From positions 1,860,001 to 1,924,000 of the forward strand of contig NZ_CP047420.1 in the NCBI RefSeq assembly GCF_009866655.1: a stretch of DNA of 64,000 bases. The letters run 5' to 3'. The notes under the pieces are model-generated. The model was not told where the DNA came from, did no database searches, and worked only from the letters and a program-made list of their open reading frames with translations. The first letter of the stretch is position 1. Each line of letters starts with the position of its first letter. Positions 17,618 through 25,541 of this stretch are shown here, piece by piece. Both the position numbers and the translations under genes were made by a program. Source of the DNA: Rathayibacter sp. VKM Ac-2804. Lineage in GTDB: Bacteria > Actinomycetota > Actinomycetes > Actinomycetales > Microbacteriaceae.

Positions 17618-18298
17618 TCAGGCGGCTCGGAAGAGGCGCCCGGTGGGATTGATCTGCAGGTCGCCCGAGCCGCGGTCGGTGCGGGTGAGGCGGCCGTCGG
17701 CGCCGAGGCCGACGTTCCCGGCGCCGTTGACGCTGCGGGTGAAGCGGCCGTCTGCGCCGACGGTGAGGTTCCCGCCGCCCGGGTCGCCGGGGTCGTTGGG
17801 GTTCTCCGTGGGTGGGTCGCCGCCGCCGCCGTCGCCGGTGTCGGGCCAGTCGCCCGCGAGCGCTGCGCGGATGGCGGGGTCCGGGTCCTGGATGCCGGGT
17901 GAGCCGCCCTGCCAGATGGAGTCGTTGAAGCCGTAGGTGGTGTGGGAGTGGGGCCCGGACCAGGCGGAGCCGTGGAAGTCGGCGGCGGTGGCGGCGTAGC
18001 CGACGACGTCGCCGGGCTCGAGGTGCTGCCCGACGGCGACGGTGATGCCCCACAGGTGGGCCCAGGCGGCGCGCTTGTCGGAGCCGTCGATGCGGATGCC
18101 GACGACGGGGCCGAGGCCGCCGGTGCTGCTGACGATGTAGACGACGCCGGGTGCCCAGACGGGGATCGCCTGGCGACCGGAGGCGCTGATGTCGAGTCCG
18201 CGGTGTCCGATGCCGGGGGTGTAGAACGGGCCCGGCTCGCCGAAGGGGGTCGTAAAGCGGGCCGGGTTGTAGAAGGCGCGCCAGTCGGCGGTGGGCAT
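17618..18298 (-). CDS. M23-family peptidase (LytM-like), endolysin or tail-tip lysin
   Basis: 226 residues from ATG 18298 (TGATG overlap with the upstream gene). The zinc ligands of the M23 family are readable: HRGLDI (HxxxD, near residue 32), AHLWG and GPHSHTTYG (HxH, near 116). These enzymes cut peptidoglycan cross-bridges. After a Gly/Pro-rich linker, the last ~55 residues are three imperfect copies of a unit with core GADGRFTR / GADGRLTR / NPTGRLFR, probably a wall-binding beta repeat. Lies between tail-tip genes and the lysis membrane genes, so it could serve entry or exit. Confidence 0.85.
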   Translation of the reverse strand: MPTADWRAFYNPARFTTPFGEPGPFYTPGIGHRGLDISASGRQAIPVWAPGVVYIVSSTGGLGPVVGIRIDGSDKRAAWAHLWGITVAVGQHLEPGDVVGYAATAADFHGSAWSGPHSHTTYGFNDSIWQGGSPGIQDPDPAIRAALAGDWPDTGDGGGGDPPTENPNDPGDPGGGNLTVGADGRFTRSVNGAGNVGLGADGRLTRTDRGSGDLQINPTGRLFRAA

Positions 18299-18882
18299 CA
18301 GCTGTCCGGCAGGTTGTGGACGAAGACGTCGCCGCCCTTGAGCTCGATCCACGCGCCGGCGCTGCCGTCGGGTCCGACGATCTCGATGCTGTCTTCGCTC
18401 ATCCCGATGACGCCGCCGCCGCCGCTGATGATCAGGCCGCGCTCGTTGAGCTGGATGACGCTTGACCAGGCGCGGATCTCCATCGGGACGCCGAACGCGA
18501 AGACCTTGCCGACGCCGTCCTGGTAGTAGAGCTGCATCGAGTGGCCGTTGTCGCCGGCGTCCGAGGCGACGACGCGGCCGCCGCCTTGCACGCGCATGCG
18601 TCCGGTGACGTCGACCTGGCCCTTGAGCTGGACAGGGCCCTCCCAGTCGATCGAGCCGTCGCCGCGCAGGGTGCCGGTGACCTCGATGGTTCCGTAGACC
18701 TTCTGGGAGCCCTTGCCGGCGTTCTCGCCCTCGGCTTCTCCGACGATGAGGCCCTCGTCGGAGAGGATGCGCAGGGCGCCGTTGGTGACGGAGGAGAAGC
18801 CGATCGGCGCCTGGGTGACGAGGCGCTCGAGCTTCTCGAGGCGGCGCAGCAGTTCGGACTTGTCGAGGTCGTCGTACTGCAT
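18298..18882 (-). CDS. Minor tail / tip structural protein
   Basis: 194 residues from ATG 18882, with GGAGG 5 bp upstream and TGATG overlap. An N-terminal coiled coil (~1-25, LLRRLEKLERLV) is followed by beta-rich sequence (YGTIEVTGTLRGDGSIDWEGPVQLKGQVDVTG) like the repeated strands of tip appendage proteins. Located after the Gp37-like tail protein; likely trimeric. Confidence 0.72.
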   Translation of the reverse strand: MQYDDLDKSELLRRLEKLERLVTQAPIGFSSVTNGALRILSDEGLIVGEAEGENAGKGSQKVYGTIEVTGTLRGDGSIDWEGPVQLKGQVDVTGRMRVQGGGRVVASDAGDNGHSMQLYYQDGVGKVFAFGVPMEIRAWSSVIQLNERGLIISGGGGVIGMSEDSIEIVGPDGSAGAWIELKGGDVFVHNLPDS

Positions 18883-20030
18883 CAGGGCCTCCATGGCTGG
18901 ACGGACAGGGGCACTGCGGAGGTGAGGTCGCAGGAGTAGCCGATGACGTACTGCGGGTACCAGCCGCGGGCGATGAGGTGGTCGCCGCCGGTGTAGACGC
19001 GGATCACGCTCCCGATGCGGATCGACTCGAGGAGGGTGTTCTTGATGCGGACGCCGGAGGGCTCGTCGCGGACGTCGAGCTCGTACTCGCCGCGGGCGGT
19101 GTACTGCCACTGCTCGGTCGGCTCGCGCTGCCAGCGCAGGTCGGACATCGCGTGCCCGCGGAGGTGGTCGACGTCGTCGATCTCGGGGTAGGACTCGGAG
19201 CGGTCGCGGATCATCGACGTCCTGCCCGGGAGGCTGTTCGCGAAGGCGACTCGTTTGTCGGCCTCGGAGCCCTTCCCGAAGGCGACCGAGCCGGTGCGCA
19301 GCTGCTGTGCGTTGAGGCGGTAGACGACGTCGGTGAGGGGCACGTTCGGCGCGTCGAGGTTGAAGTCGAGGGCGCTCGAGGGGAGGGTCGGCGTGCCGCA
19401 GCGGACGACCCACTCGACGTTGGACGCGCCGGCCTGGTCGTAGACGGTCCAGCGCGGCTCGAAGTCGATGTCGGGGCCGTCGCTGGTGCTCTGCAGCTCT
19501 GTGAGCGCGCGTTCCGCGGTCCACCCCTCGTAGTACCACCAGGTGCGGGAGACGACGCCAGGGCCGTCCTCGGGGAGCACGAGGGGCAGGTTCCAGTTCG
19601 CGGTGCGCCCGGAGGTGGCCGCGGCGAGCAGCGCGCGGGCGGCGCCGGCGAAGCTGCGGTCCTTCACCTCAAGGGTGCCGGCGCGGTAGTTGCCCTCGTC
19701 GACGGGGTAGAGGAAGCGGTTCTTGAGGAAGTCGCGCACGCACGAGGTGCGGATCGTGAACGTCTTCGACGTGCGCACCCACGGGTCGATGGTGTGGATG
19801 TAGCCGGCGTACTTCACCGTCCCCTCCCAGGAGGAGACGAAGATGCGGTCCCAGAGCGGCAGCACGAGCGCCCGCCAGGGCACGTCGGAGTCCGGCTTGA
19901 TCGTGAAGGAGTGCGTCCCTGTGGAGACCCCGTTGATGACCCGGTTGAACGAGGACGCGGAGACCTCTTCGGTGACCTCGGCGAGGTAGCGGCCGGAGTG
20001 ACCGTCGCAGATGAAGTGCCGCCAAGCCAT
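18882..20030 (-). CDS. Minor tail protein (siphovirus Gp37-like tip protein)
   Basis: 382 residues from ATG 20030 with GGAGG upstream. Opens MAWRHFICDGHSGRYLAEV; the middle contains a KTFTIRTSCVRDFLKNRFLYP segment and a long beta-rich half ending in strands. The position directly after the Dit-like gene and the overall size match actinophage tip proteins that bind Dit (Gp37-like / ReqiPepy6 type). Assignment by synteny and pattern. Confidence 0.78.
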   Translation of the reverse strand: MAWRHFICDGHSGRYLAEVTEEVSASSFNRVINGVSTGTHSFTIKPDSDVPWRALVLPLWDRIFVSSWEGTVKYAGYIHTIDPWVRTSKTFTIRTSCVRDFLKNRFLYPVDEGNYRAGTLEVKDRSFAGAARALLAAATSGRTANWNLPLVLPEDGPGVVSRTWWYYEGWTAERALTELQSTSDGPDIDFEPRWTVYDQAGASNVEWVVRCGTPTLPSSALDFNLDAPNVPLTDVVYRLNAQQLRTGSVAFGKGSEADKRVAFANSLPGRTSMIRDRSESYPEIDDVDHLRGHAMSDLRWQREPTEQWQYTARGEYELDVRDEPSGVRIKNTLLESIRIGSVIRVYTGGDHLIARGWYPQYVIGYSCDLTSAVPLSVQPWRP

Positions 20031-20040
20031 CCAGGCCTCC

Positions 20041-20808
20041 TCAGATGTAGGTGTCGGTGACCTCGGTCTTGAGCACGGCGAGGTCGGTCGCGGTGAACTC
20101 GACCTGATCGCCGGGGCGCACGGTCCAGACGTCGCCGCGTCGCACGCCGCCGAGGTCGACGACCCCGTCGACGCGGAGGAAGCCGTCGCGCATGTCGATC
20201 GTGTGCTCGTGGCCGGCGTCGAGGGCGCGGATGACCGTGTACTCGCCCGTCGGGCCGAAGATCGTGTACCCGTTCGGGAGGAGCCCTTGGATGCGGTGCA
20301 GCGGCCGGGCGGGGAAGTTGCCGCGGTGGGACGCCGGACGCTGCTCGAAGGTCTCGGTCGCTCCGTACTTGCGCGGGTCGGGCATCCAGAGCTGCAGCTG
20401 CCAGTCCGCGAATCGGGCGCCGCTGGCACCGCGAACGGTGAAACGGGTGCGTGCCGCCAGGCGGCACCGGCCCCAGAGCGTCTCGCCGTCGCGCTTCACC
20501 TGAATGCGCGCGTCGTCTCCGTCCGCGAGGAGGCCGGTGAGGCGGTGCTTGAGTGCGTCGAGCTCCTCCGGGCTGGGCGCCTGCGCGGTGCCGGCGAGGG
20601 CGACCGTGCGTGGGCCGAGACGCCCGATGGCATCGAAGGAGCCGTGCCCCTCCGGGCGGGCCGTCTCGTCTCGGCGGACGTCGACGCCGTCGTCCCAGCC
20701 GGTGAAGCCGGACTGGTCGATGAGGAAGCCGCCGTCCTCCGGAAGGTCGGCGCCGCGACCGTGGAAGGTCACGGCGCCGACGTTGATGGTGAGCTTCGGT
20801 GCGCGCAT
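20041..20808 (-). CDS. Distal tail (Dit)-like protein
   Basis: 255 residues from ATG 20808 (TGATG overlap with the tape measure stop). Follows the tape measure gene, as Dit does in siphophages. Features typical of Dit are visible: a beta-rich N-terminus, a FDAIGRLGPRTVALAGTAQAPSPEELDALKHRLTGLL-type helix pair in the first 100 residues, and a galectin-like C-terminal beta domain (VRRGDVWTVRPGDQVEFTATD). Confidence 0.8.
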   Translation of the reverse strand: MRAPKLTINVGAVTFHGRGADLPEDGGFLIDQSGFTGWDDGVDVRRDETARPEGHGSFDAIGRLGPRTVALAGTAQAPSPEELDALKHRLTGLLADGDDARIQVKRDGETLWGRCRLAARTRFTVRGASGARFADWQLQLWMPDPRKYGATETFEQRPASHRGNFPARPLHRIQGLLPNGYTIFGPTGEYTVIRALDAGHEHTIDMRDGFLRVDGVVDLGGVRRGDVWTVRPGDQVEFTATDLAVLKTEVTDTYI

Positions 20809-22946
20809 CACGCTCCTCGCAGCTCGTAGTTGATCGCATTCGCGGCGATCGTGCCGACGGTCTCTTCGGACATGCCGGGGCTGGTCTCGACGTTGACAAC
20901 GGCGAGGGGGCCGTCGCCGCGCGCGTTGCCGATGTCGGGGTCGACGGTCGCGCCGCGGGGGAGGGTGAGCAGCTCGGGGCCGCGCTCTCCGACGATGACC
21001 GAGCCGGAGCCGGTGATCGTGCCGCCCTTCGCGAGCATCGGGATGCTGGGGATCGAGAGCGAGATCCCGATGGCGTCGCCGACGACGGAGGTGACCCCGT
21101 TGATGCCCTCGATCATCCCGTTGATGACCTGGATGATCGTGTTCAGCATCTGCTTCACGTAGGAGACGACCCCGTCGAAGGCGCCGCGGATGACGTCGCC
21201 GATGGTGCCGAAGACGTTGCCGAAGGCCTCGCCGATGATGTCGAGCACGCCCTGGATGTTGTTCCAGGAGTCGGTGAAGAAGGAGACGATCCCGTTCCAC
21301 AGGCCGTTCCAGGCGGCGGCGATGAGGCCGCCGACGAAGGTAAAGACGCCGAGGACGAGGTTGATGTAGGCGGTGACGGCGCCGACGATCCAGTTCCAGA
21401 TGCCGGCGAGGAAGTCGCCGATCCCGGTCCACAGTCCGTTCCACCAGGCGGCGATCATCGCGCCGACGACCTGCAGGCCGAGGAGGAAGTTGGCGAACAC
21501 CTCGGAGACCCAGGTGGTGAAGCCGGTCCAGATCTCGACGATCCAGTTTCCGAGCCCGCCCCACATCTCCGACCACCAGGCGCCGAAGGCGTTCAGGCCG
21601 TCGGTGATCCAGCCGATGAAGCCGCCCCAGATGTCGGTGATCGTCGCGACGACGGTGTCCCAGTTGAGGACGAGGAGGACGATCGCGGCGATGAGCGCGA
21701 TGATGCCGACGACGATCCAGGTGATCGGGTTGGCGAGCAGCGCGATCGTCGACGCCCAGATGGAGGCGGTCCAGGCGATGAACGCGGCGACGAGGCCGAC
21801 GCCGATGACGCCGGCGATGACGCCGACGGACTCGGTGTTCTCGCCGACCCAGGTGCCGAGGTCGTTGAGCAGGGGCATGGCGGCGGTGAGGCCGTCGCCG
21901 AGGGCCGTGAAGACCGCGGTCGCGATCGGCTCGAAGGCCTCCATCGCCTTGTTCATCGTGATCTGCCAGCGCTCGGCGAAGTCCATGGTCTCTTCGCCGA
22001 CGCCGAGGATCGTGTCGCCGGTGTCGCCGGTGGCGGCCATCAGGTCGTCCATGTTGAGGACGCCGTCCTGTAGCGCGCCGACGAACTGCGAGGCGCCCTT
22101 CGTGCCGAAGACCTCGGACGCGAGGTTCAGCGCGGAGGCGGTGTCGCCCGCGTCGACGAAGCCCTGGATCTCGCCGGTGACGCGCTGGAACGCGGCCTGC
22201 GGTTCCTCGCCGTCCTTCGCGAGGTTGATCATGCCCTTGGACATCGAGCCGAGGATCGCGGTCGAGTTCAGGCCCGCCTTGTCGAGCGTGCCCATCAGGT
22301 TGACGGACTCGTCGAAGCCGAAGCCGAGGGTCTGCAGCGCGGGGGCGACGGTCTGGACGCCGGACGCGAGCTCGTTCATGCCGACGCCGGTGGCCTGCGA
22401 GGTGCGGAACAGGCTGTCCATCGCGCCCTCGACGGCCTCGCCCTCGATGCCGAACGCGGTGAACGCGGCGGAGGTGGTCTGCACGTCGACGGCCTGGCCG
22501 AGGATGCGGCCCGCCTCGAGGTACTGGGAGGAGACGGTCTCGAGGGTGTCGCCGGAGAGGCCGAGGCGCTGGTTGAGGTCGGAGACGGTCTGGCCGGCGG
22601 CGGCGAAGTCGGTGGGGATCGAGGTGCCGACGTTCTTGGCGACCTCGGCGAGGCCCTCGAGCTCGGCGCCCTGAGCGCCGGTGCCGACGCGGATCGTGTC
22701 GGTGATCTCGTCGAAGGTCGACCCGATCTCGTAGAGGCCCTTGAAGGCGCCGACGACGCCGGTGACGATGCCGGCGCCGGCGAGGGCCTTGACCATGCCG
22801 CCGCCGAAGCGGCCGCCGGCCTTGTCGCCCTCGCCGGCGGCGACGTCGGCGGCGCCTCCGAACTGCTTCGCGATCTCGTCCTGGATGCCCTCGAGCGTGG
22901 GCACGAGGCGCATGTAGCCAGTGACGACCTCGTTGCCTTCGGGCAT
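20808..22946 (-). CDS. Tape measure protein
   Basis: 712 residues, the largest internal tail gene. The first ~330 residues form the PhageMin_Tail-type helical domain (PTDFAAAGQTVSDLNQRLGLS, then QATGVGMNELASGVQTVAPA). Several hydrophobic helices occur at ~385-450, and Trp-rich repeats (WNGLWTGIGDFLAGIWNWI, WNGLWNGIVSFFTDSWNN) at ~480-590. It sets tail length; at about 1.5 angstrom per residue the tail would be roughly 107 nm (inference). Confidence 0.93.
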   Translation of the reverse strand: MPEGNEVVTGYMRLVPTLEGIQDEIAKQFGGAADVAAGEGDKAGGRFGGGMVKALAGAGIVTGVVGAFKGLYEIGSTFDEITDTIRVGTGAQGAELEGLAEVAKNVGTSIPTDFAAAGQTVSDLNQRLGLSGDTLETVSSQYLEAGRILGQAVDVQTTSAAFTAFGIEGEAVEGAMDSLFRTSQATGVGMNELASGVQTVAPALQTLGFGFDESVNLMGTLDKAGLNSTAILGSMSKGMINLAKDGEEPQAAFQRVTGEIQGFVDAGDTASALNLASEVFGTKGASQFVGALQDGVLNMDDLMAATGDTGDTILGVGEETMDFAERWQITMNKAMEAFEPIATAVFTALGDGLTAAMPLLNDLGTWVGENTESVGVIAGVIGVGLVAAFIAWTASIWASTIALLANPITWIVVGIIALIAAIVLLVLNWDTVVATITDIWGGFIGWITDGLNAFGAWWSEMWGGLGNWIVEIWTGFTTWVSEVFANFLLGLQVVGAMIAAWWNGLWTGIGDFLAGIWNWIVGAVTAYINLVLGVFTFVGGLIAAAWNGLWNGIVSFFTDSWNNIQGVLDIIGEAFGNVFGTIGDVIRGAFDGVVSYVKQMLNTIIQVINGMIEGINGVTSVVGDAIGISLSIPSIPMLAKGGTITGSGSVIVGERGPELLTLPRGATVDPDIGNARGDGPLAVVNVETSPGMSEETVGTIAANAINYELRGA

Positions 22947-23102
22947 GCGGACCTACCTCTCGTCGTGCGCGGGGTGGGGACGGCTCGCGCGCGTCGAGGG
23001 TTGGTGGACGCGTCGCGTTCACCAGGTGCTCGTGATGCGTCGCGGTGCGCGGCCGCGAGACGCGTCGCTCGCGGCCGCGGACGACGCGTCGTCCTGAGCA
23101 GC
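22947..23102. repeat. Intergenic GACGCGTC-rich repeat, copy 1
   Basis: The 156-bp gap between the chaperone and tape measure genes holds, at 23007-23094, several copies of GACGCGTC/GATGCGTC, the string GTTCACCAGGTG and paired CGCGGCCGCG blocks. The same arrangement recurs at 34644-34757 inside the DPPY methyltransferase gene, including a shared 20-bp string CGCGGCCGCGAGACGCGTCG. Unusually long gap for this tightly packed operon. Confidence 0.7.
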
Positions 23103-23794
23103 TCAGCGACGGGAGATGAAGCGGCCGCGGGAGTCGCGCGGTCTCCCGGGTGGGGGCGCGGGCGGTGTCTTGACCTGCGCGTCCCACCAGCCGTCGAACT
23201 CGGCGACGGGGATCGCGTCACGGCCGAGGGTCTGGGTGCGCTTCTTCTCCCAGGGGCGGGGGATCGGCTTGGGCCGCGGCGCGGACTTCTTGCCGGCGCG
23301 CTGCCAGTTGCCCTGCGCGATCGAGTCGGCGACCATCGCGAGCAGCTGCTCGCTGATGCCCCAGCGCAGGCCGTGCACGGACTCCGACGTCGACGACTCC
23401 GGCCGCTGCTCCCAGCGGCGGATGAGCAGGCGCAGCTCGTACCAGCTGAGGCGCTCGGTGCCGACGTCGTGGAGGTGGAAGCCGGCGAGGACGAGGTCGG
23501 TGCGGATGGCCTCCGCGTGCTCTCCGGTTAGGAGATCGAAGAGGCCGAGGATTCCCCCAGGTCGATCTCCGAGCCGCCCTTCCAGGCGCGCATGAAGTCG
23601 TTGAAGCCGTTGCGGTCGAGCACGTCGAGGTGCTCGAGCTGCTCCTCGGTGAGGACGCCCTCGAGCAGGGTGAAGACCTGGTCGAGGGGCTGCAGCTTCC
23701 GAGCGGCGCGGAGCGCTCCGATCGGGATGTTCTCGAAGCGGGGGACGACGAGCTCGAAGCCGTCGGCCAGGGTGTAGTGGAACTTCTCCATCAT
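23103..23794 (-). CDS. Tail assembly chaperone G-T fusion made by -1 frameshift
   Basis: Translation from ATG 23794 to the slippery site, then in the -1 frame from codon GGA at 23555-23553 to the stop at 23103, gives about 230 residues (80 + 150). The -1 frame reads GILGLFDLLTGEHAEAIRTDLVLAGFHLHDVG, then LSWYELRLLIRRWEQ, which is the usual T-domain sequence of actinophage chaperones, but has no start codon of its own before that point. The rest is basic and proline-rich, ending DSRGRFISRR. Acts with the short form to assemble the tail tube around the tape measure protein. Confidence 0.88.
23528..23794 (-). CDS. Tail assembly chaperone, short form (gpG-like)
   Basis: 88 residues from ATG 23794 (GAGAGG site; second ATG at 23791). 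Helical, with RKLQPLDQVFTLLEGVLTEEQLEHLDVLDRNGFNDFMRAWKGG typical of actinophage tail chaperones. Stops at TAA 23528-23530 after the frameshift signal. Lies between the tail tube gene and the tape measure gene, the conserved location. Confidence 0.88.
   Translation of the reverse strand: MMEKFHYTLADGFELVVPRFENIPIGALRAARKLQPLDQVFTLLEGVLTEEQLEHLDVLDRNGFNDFMRAWKGGSEIDLGESSASSIS
23552..23558 (-). promoter_or_regulatory. -1 translational slippery site GGGGGAA
   Basis: In frame 0 the codons are CTG GGG GAA TCC. A one-base slip on the run of five G gives GGG GGA ATC and enters the long T-domain frame. The frame-0 stop is 22 bp downstream. A classical X XXY YYZ heptamer would need a better second half, but G-runs followed by A are used in tail chaperone genes of other phages. 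Confidence 0.8.
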
Positions 23795-23830
23795 CAGGAA
23801 CCTCTCGTGGGTCCAGGAGCCGGGTGAGGA

Positions 23831-23867
23831 CCGGGCGGGGGCGGGTTCCTGGGGCGCCCCCGCCCGG
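23831..23867 (-). terminator. 13-bp hairpin after the tail-tube gene
   Basis: A perfect 13-bp G/C stem (23831-23843 with 23855-23867) with an 11-nt loop, located between the major tail protein stop and the chaperone start. There is no T-run on the transcribed strand, so it is probably an attenuator or RNA 3'-end stabiliser that lets the tube protein be made in excess. Confidence 0.65.
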
Positions 23868-23874
23868 TGGTCGA

Positions 23875-24456
23875 TCAGGCGGAGAAGACGCCGTCGTCGG
23901 TGAAGATGTAGATGTTCTGGCCGTCGGCGTCCGGGTAGGTCGCGAGGGTGACGGGCAGCGTGATCGCGCCGGTCGCGGTGAGGGGGATCTCGCCGCGGGA
24001 GACGACCTGCGCGCGCGGGGCGACGATGAGGACGCGGCGGTCGCCGTCCTTGACCTTGAAGTACCAGGCCTTGATCGGCAGCTCGTTCTTGCCGAGCGAG
24101 GCGCGCATGCGCGTGCCCTTGGTCGTGGTCGCGGCCTTCACGTCGACGTGGTCCTCGCCGAAGTAGTTGCGCGCGGACTCGGCGTTGAGCTCGAGGTGGG
24201 TCCACGCGATCTCGCCGGTGAACTCGGAGAGGATGCGGCGGATCTCGGCGCCGGACCAGTCCTTGATCGTCTCGGTCGAGTCGGAGGGCGTGATGGTCAC
24301 GCCGTCCTCGTTGACGTAGCCGGAGTCGCCGAGCCCGGTGAGCGTGACGTCGTCGATGTCCTCGGGGACGTCCTCGAGCTCGGGACCGGTGAGAATGGCA
24401 CCGGTGGCCTTCTGATCGGGCGCACCGACGAAGACGTTCTTGTTGTTGACACCCAT
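23875..24456 (-). CDS. Major tail tube protein
   Basis: 193 residues. It begins MGVNNKNVFVGAPDQKATGAI, and TLTGLGDSGYVNEDGVTITPSDSTETIKDWSG is the characteristic N-terminal segment of actinophage tail tube proteins. The rest is beta-rich, ending TYPDADGQNIYIFTDDGVFSA. The gene is framed by two hairpins (24510-24528 and 23831-23867), consistent with separate dosage control. Confidence 0.93.
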   Translation of the reverse strand: MGVNNKNVFVGAPDQKATGAILTGPELEDVPEDIDDVTLTGLGDSGYVNEDGVTITPSDSTETIKDWSGAEIRRILSEFTGEIAWTHLELNAESARNYFGEDHVDVKAATTTKGTRMRASLGKNELPIKAWYFKVKDGDRRVLIVAPRAQVVSRGEIPLTATGAITLPVTLATYPDADGQNIYIFTDDGVFSA

Positions 24457-24509
24457 GCGGGCAGCCCCTTTCAGGCGTGGTGGAGTGGCCGCGGCGCGCG
24501 CGACGGAGG

Positions 24510-24528
24510 CCGTCCCCGGCGGGGACGG
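24510..24528 (-). terminator. 8-bp hairpin before the tail-tube gene
   Basis: Perfect stem CCGTCCCC with GGGGACGG around a 3-nt loop in the 84-bp gap upstream of the major tail protein gene. May stabilise a processed tail-tube transcript or act as a weak terminator for the connector genes. Confidence 0.4.
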
Positions 24529-24540
24529 AGCGAGGGGTCG

Positions 24541-24942
24541 TCAGAGCGCGGTGAGGCGGGTGTCGACGACGAGGGTGCGCGTGTAGCGGTTGCGCTTGGT
24601 GACGGGGTCGGCGCTGTTCGCCCCTCCGCCGAGCGAGCCGACGCGGTAGACGACGATGCCGGGCAGGTGCTCCTCGCCGACGAGCGAGCGGATCAGCGCC
24701 GTGGAGATGCGCATCAGCAGGGCGGACTCGGTCAGGGTGCGGCCGAAGCACTCGAGGGTGATCTGCTGGCCGACGAGGACTTGGTCGCGGGTGTCGGTGC
24801 CGCCGGTGTCGACGACGCGCACGTGCGGGGCGTCCTCGACGCGGCCGGACACGGTCGCCTTCGCGTCGTTCTGCTCGAGCCCCTCGGGCAGCCAGACGAT
24901 CAGGCGGCCGGCGAGGTCGGGCTCGGCGAGCATCTCAGCCAC
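24541..24942 (-). CDS. Tail terminator-like protein
   Basis: 133 residues from GTG 24942, overlapping the neck protein gene by 8 bp; Met4 (24933) is an alternative. The LAGRLIVWLPEG, then VRVVDTGGTDTRDQVLVGQQITLECFGRT and LLMRISTALIRSL pattern (alternating beta strands and one amphipathic helix) fits the tail terminator fold, which caps the tail tube. Position between neck protein and tube protein agrees. Confidence 0.75.
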   Translation of the reverse strand: MAEMLAEPDLAGRLIVWLPEGLEQNDAKATVSGRVEDAPHVRVVDTGGTDTRDQVLVGQQITLECFGRTLTESALLMRISTALIRSLVGEEHLPGIVVYRVGSLGGGANSADPVTKRNRYTRTLVVDTRLTAL

Positions 24943-25201
24943 GGCGCACCGCCCCGAGCGCGGCGGGCAGGAGGGTTGAGTCCTCGCGGACCGCGTCGAA
25001 CGCCTCGGGGGAGACGGGGCGGACGATGGTGGAGACGCGGTCGCGGCCGTAGAGGCGGCGCGCCTCGAAGCCCTCGCCGAGATCCTCGGCGGCGCGGGCG
25101 CCGGCGGCGTCGACCCAGTCGGCGACCTCGTCGGAGCGGAGGATCTTCGCCATGCCGCGCGAGTTGAACTCGAGCCGGCGGCCGCCGCGACTACTCGCCA
25201 T
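24935..25201 (-). CDS. HK97 gp10-like neck protein
   Basis: 88 residues. LEFNSRGMAKILRSDEVADWVDAAGARAAE is the standard opening of small neck/head-tail proteins in actinophages, followed by a short basic/acidic C-terminal half with VRPVSPEAFDAVRED. Its 5' end overlaps the stopper gene by 11 bp. Confidence 0.82.
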   Translation of the reverse strand: MASSRGGRRLEFNSRGMAKILRSDEVADWVDAAGARAAEDLGEGFEARRLYGRDRVSTIVRPVSPEAFDAVREDSTLLPAALGAVRRG

Positions 25202-25541
25202 GTCGCCACCTCCGGATCGTGAAGAGGACGTCGGACACGAGCAGCGACCCGGTCGGCGACGGGGCCTTCGTCGGCTCGCCCTCGACCTGGTAGTCGAGGC
25301 CGTCGAACTCGACGATGTCCTCGGCGGTGACGTCGGAGCCGTGAGGCGCGGCGACCGAGTAGCCGGTCGCGACGGCGATGCGGTCGTCCGTGACCTCGGT
25401 CGAGGCGAGCGGCTCGACCCAGCAGCGCCGGATCGGCTTGCTGTCGGGGGTCGCGGCGTAGTCGCGGACGCTCGTGCCCATGTCGTCGACCTGCGGGTAC
25501 CGCTTCCGGACGAGGACCATGCGGGCGAAGGATGCGGTCAC
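25191..25541 (-). CDS. Head-tail connector / stopper protein
   Basis: 116 residues from GTG 25541 (GTGA overlap with the connector gene upstream). Beta-rich: RKRYPQVDDMGTSVRDYAATPDSKPIRRCWVEPL, then DIVEFDGLDYQVEGEPT and LLVSDVLFTIRRWRHG, the pattern of gp16/stopper-like adaptors with a final strand. Order in the operon supports the role. Confidence 0.75.
   Translation of the reverse strand: MTASFARMVLVRKRYPQVDDMGTSVRDYAATPDSKPIRRCWVEPLASTEVTDDRIAVATGYSVAAPHGSDVTAEDIVEFDGLDYQVEGEPTKAPSPTGSLLVSDVLFTIRRWRHGE

Noticed and set aside
20799..22073. 424-codon acidic + strand frame opposite the tape measure gene
   Set aside because: Asp/Gly/Val-rich shadow of a helical protein, no start signal.
22947..23102. 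CRISPR-like array suggested by repeated GACGCGTC words
   Set aside because: Spacing is irregular, repeats are short and partly coding at the second site, and no cas genes are present.
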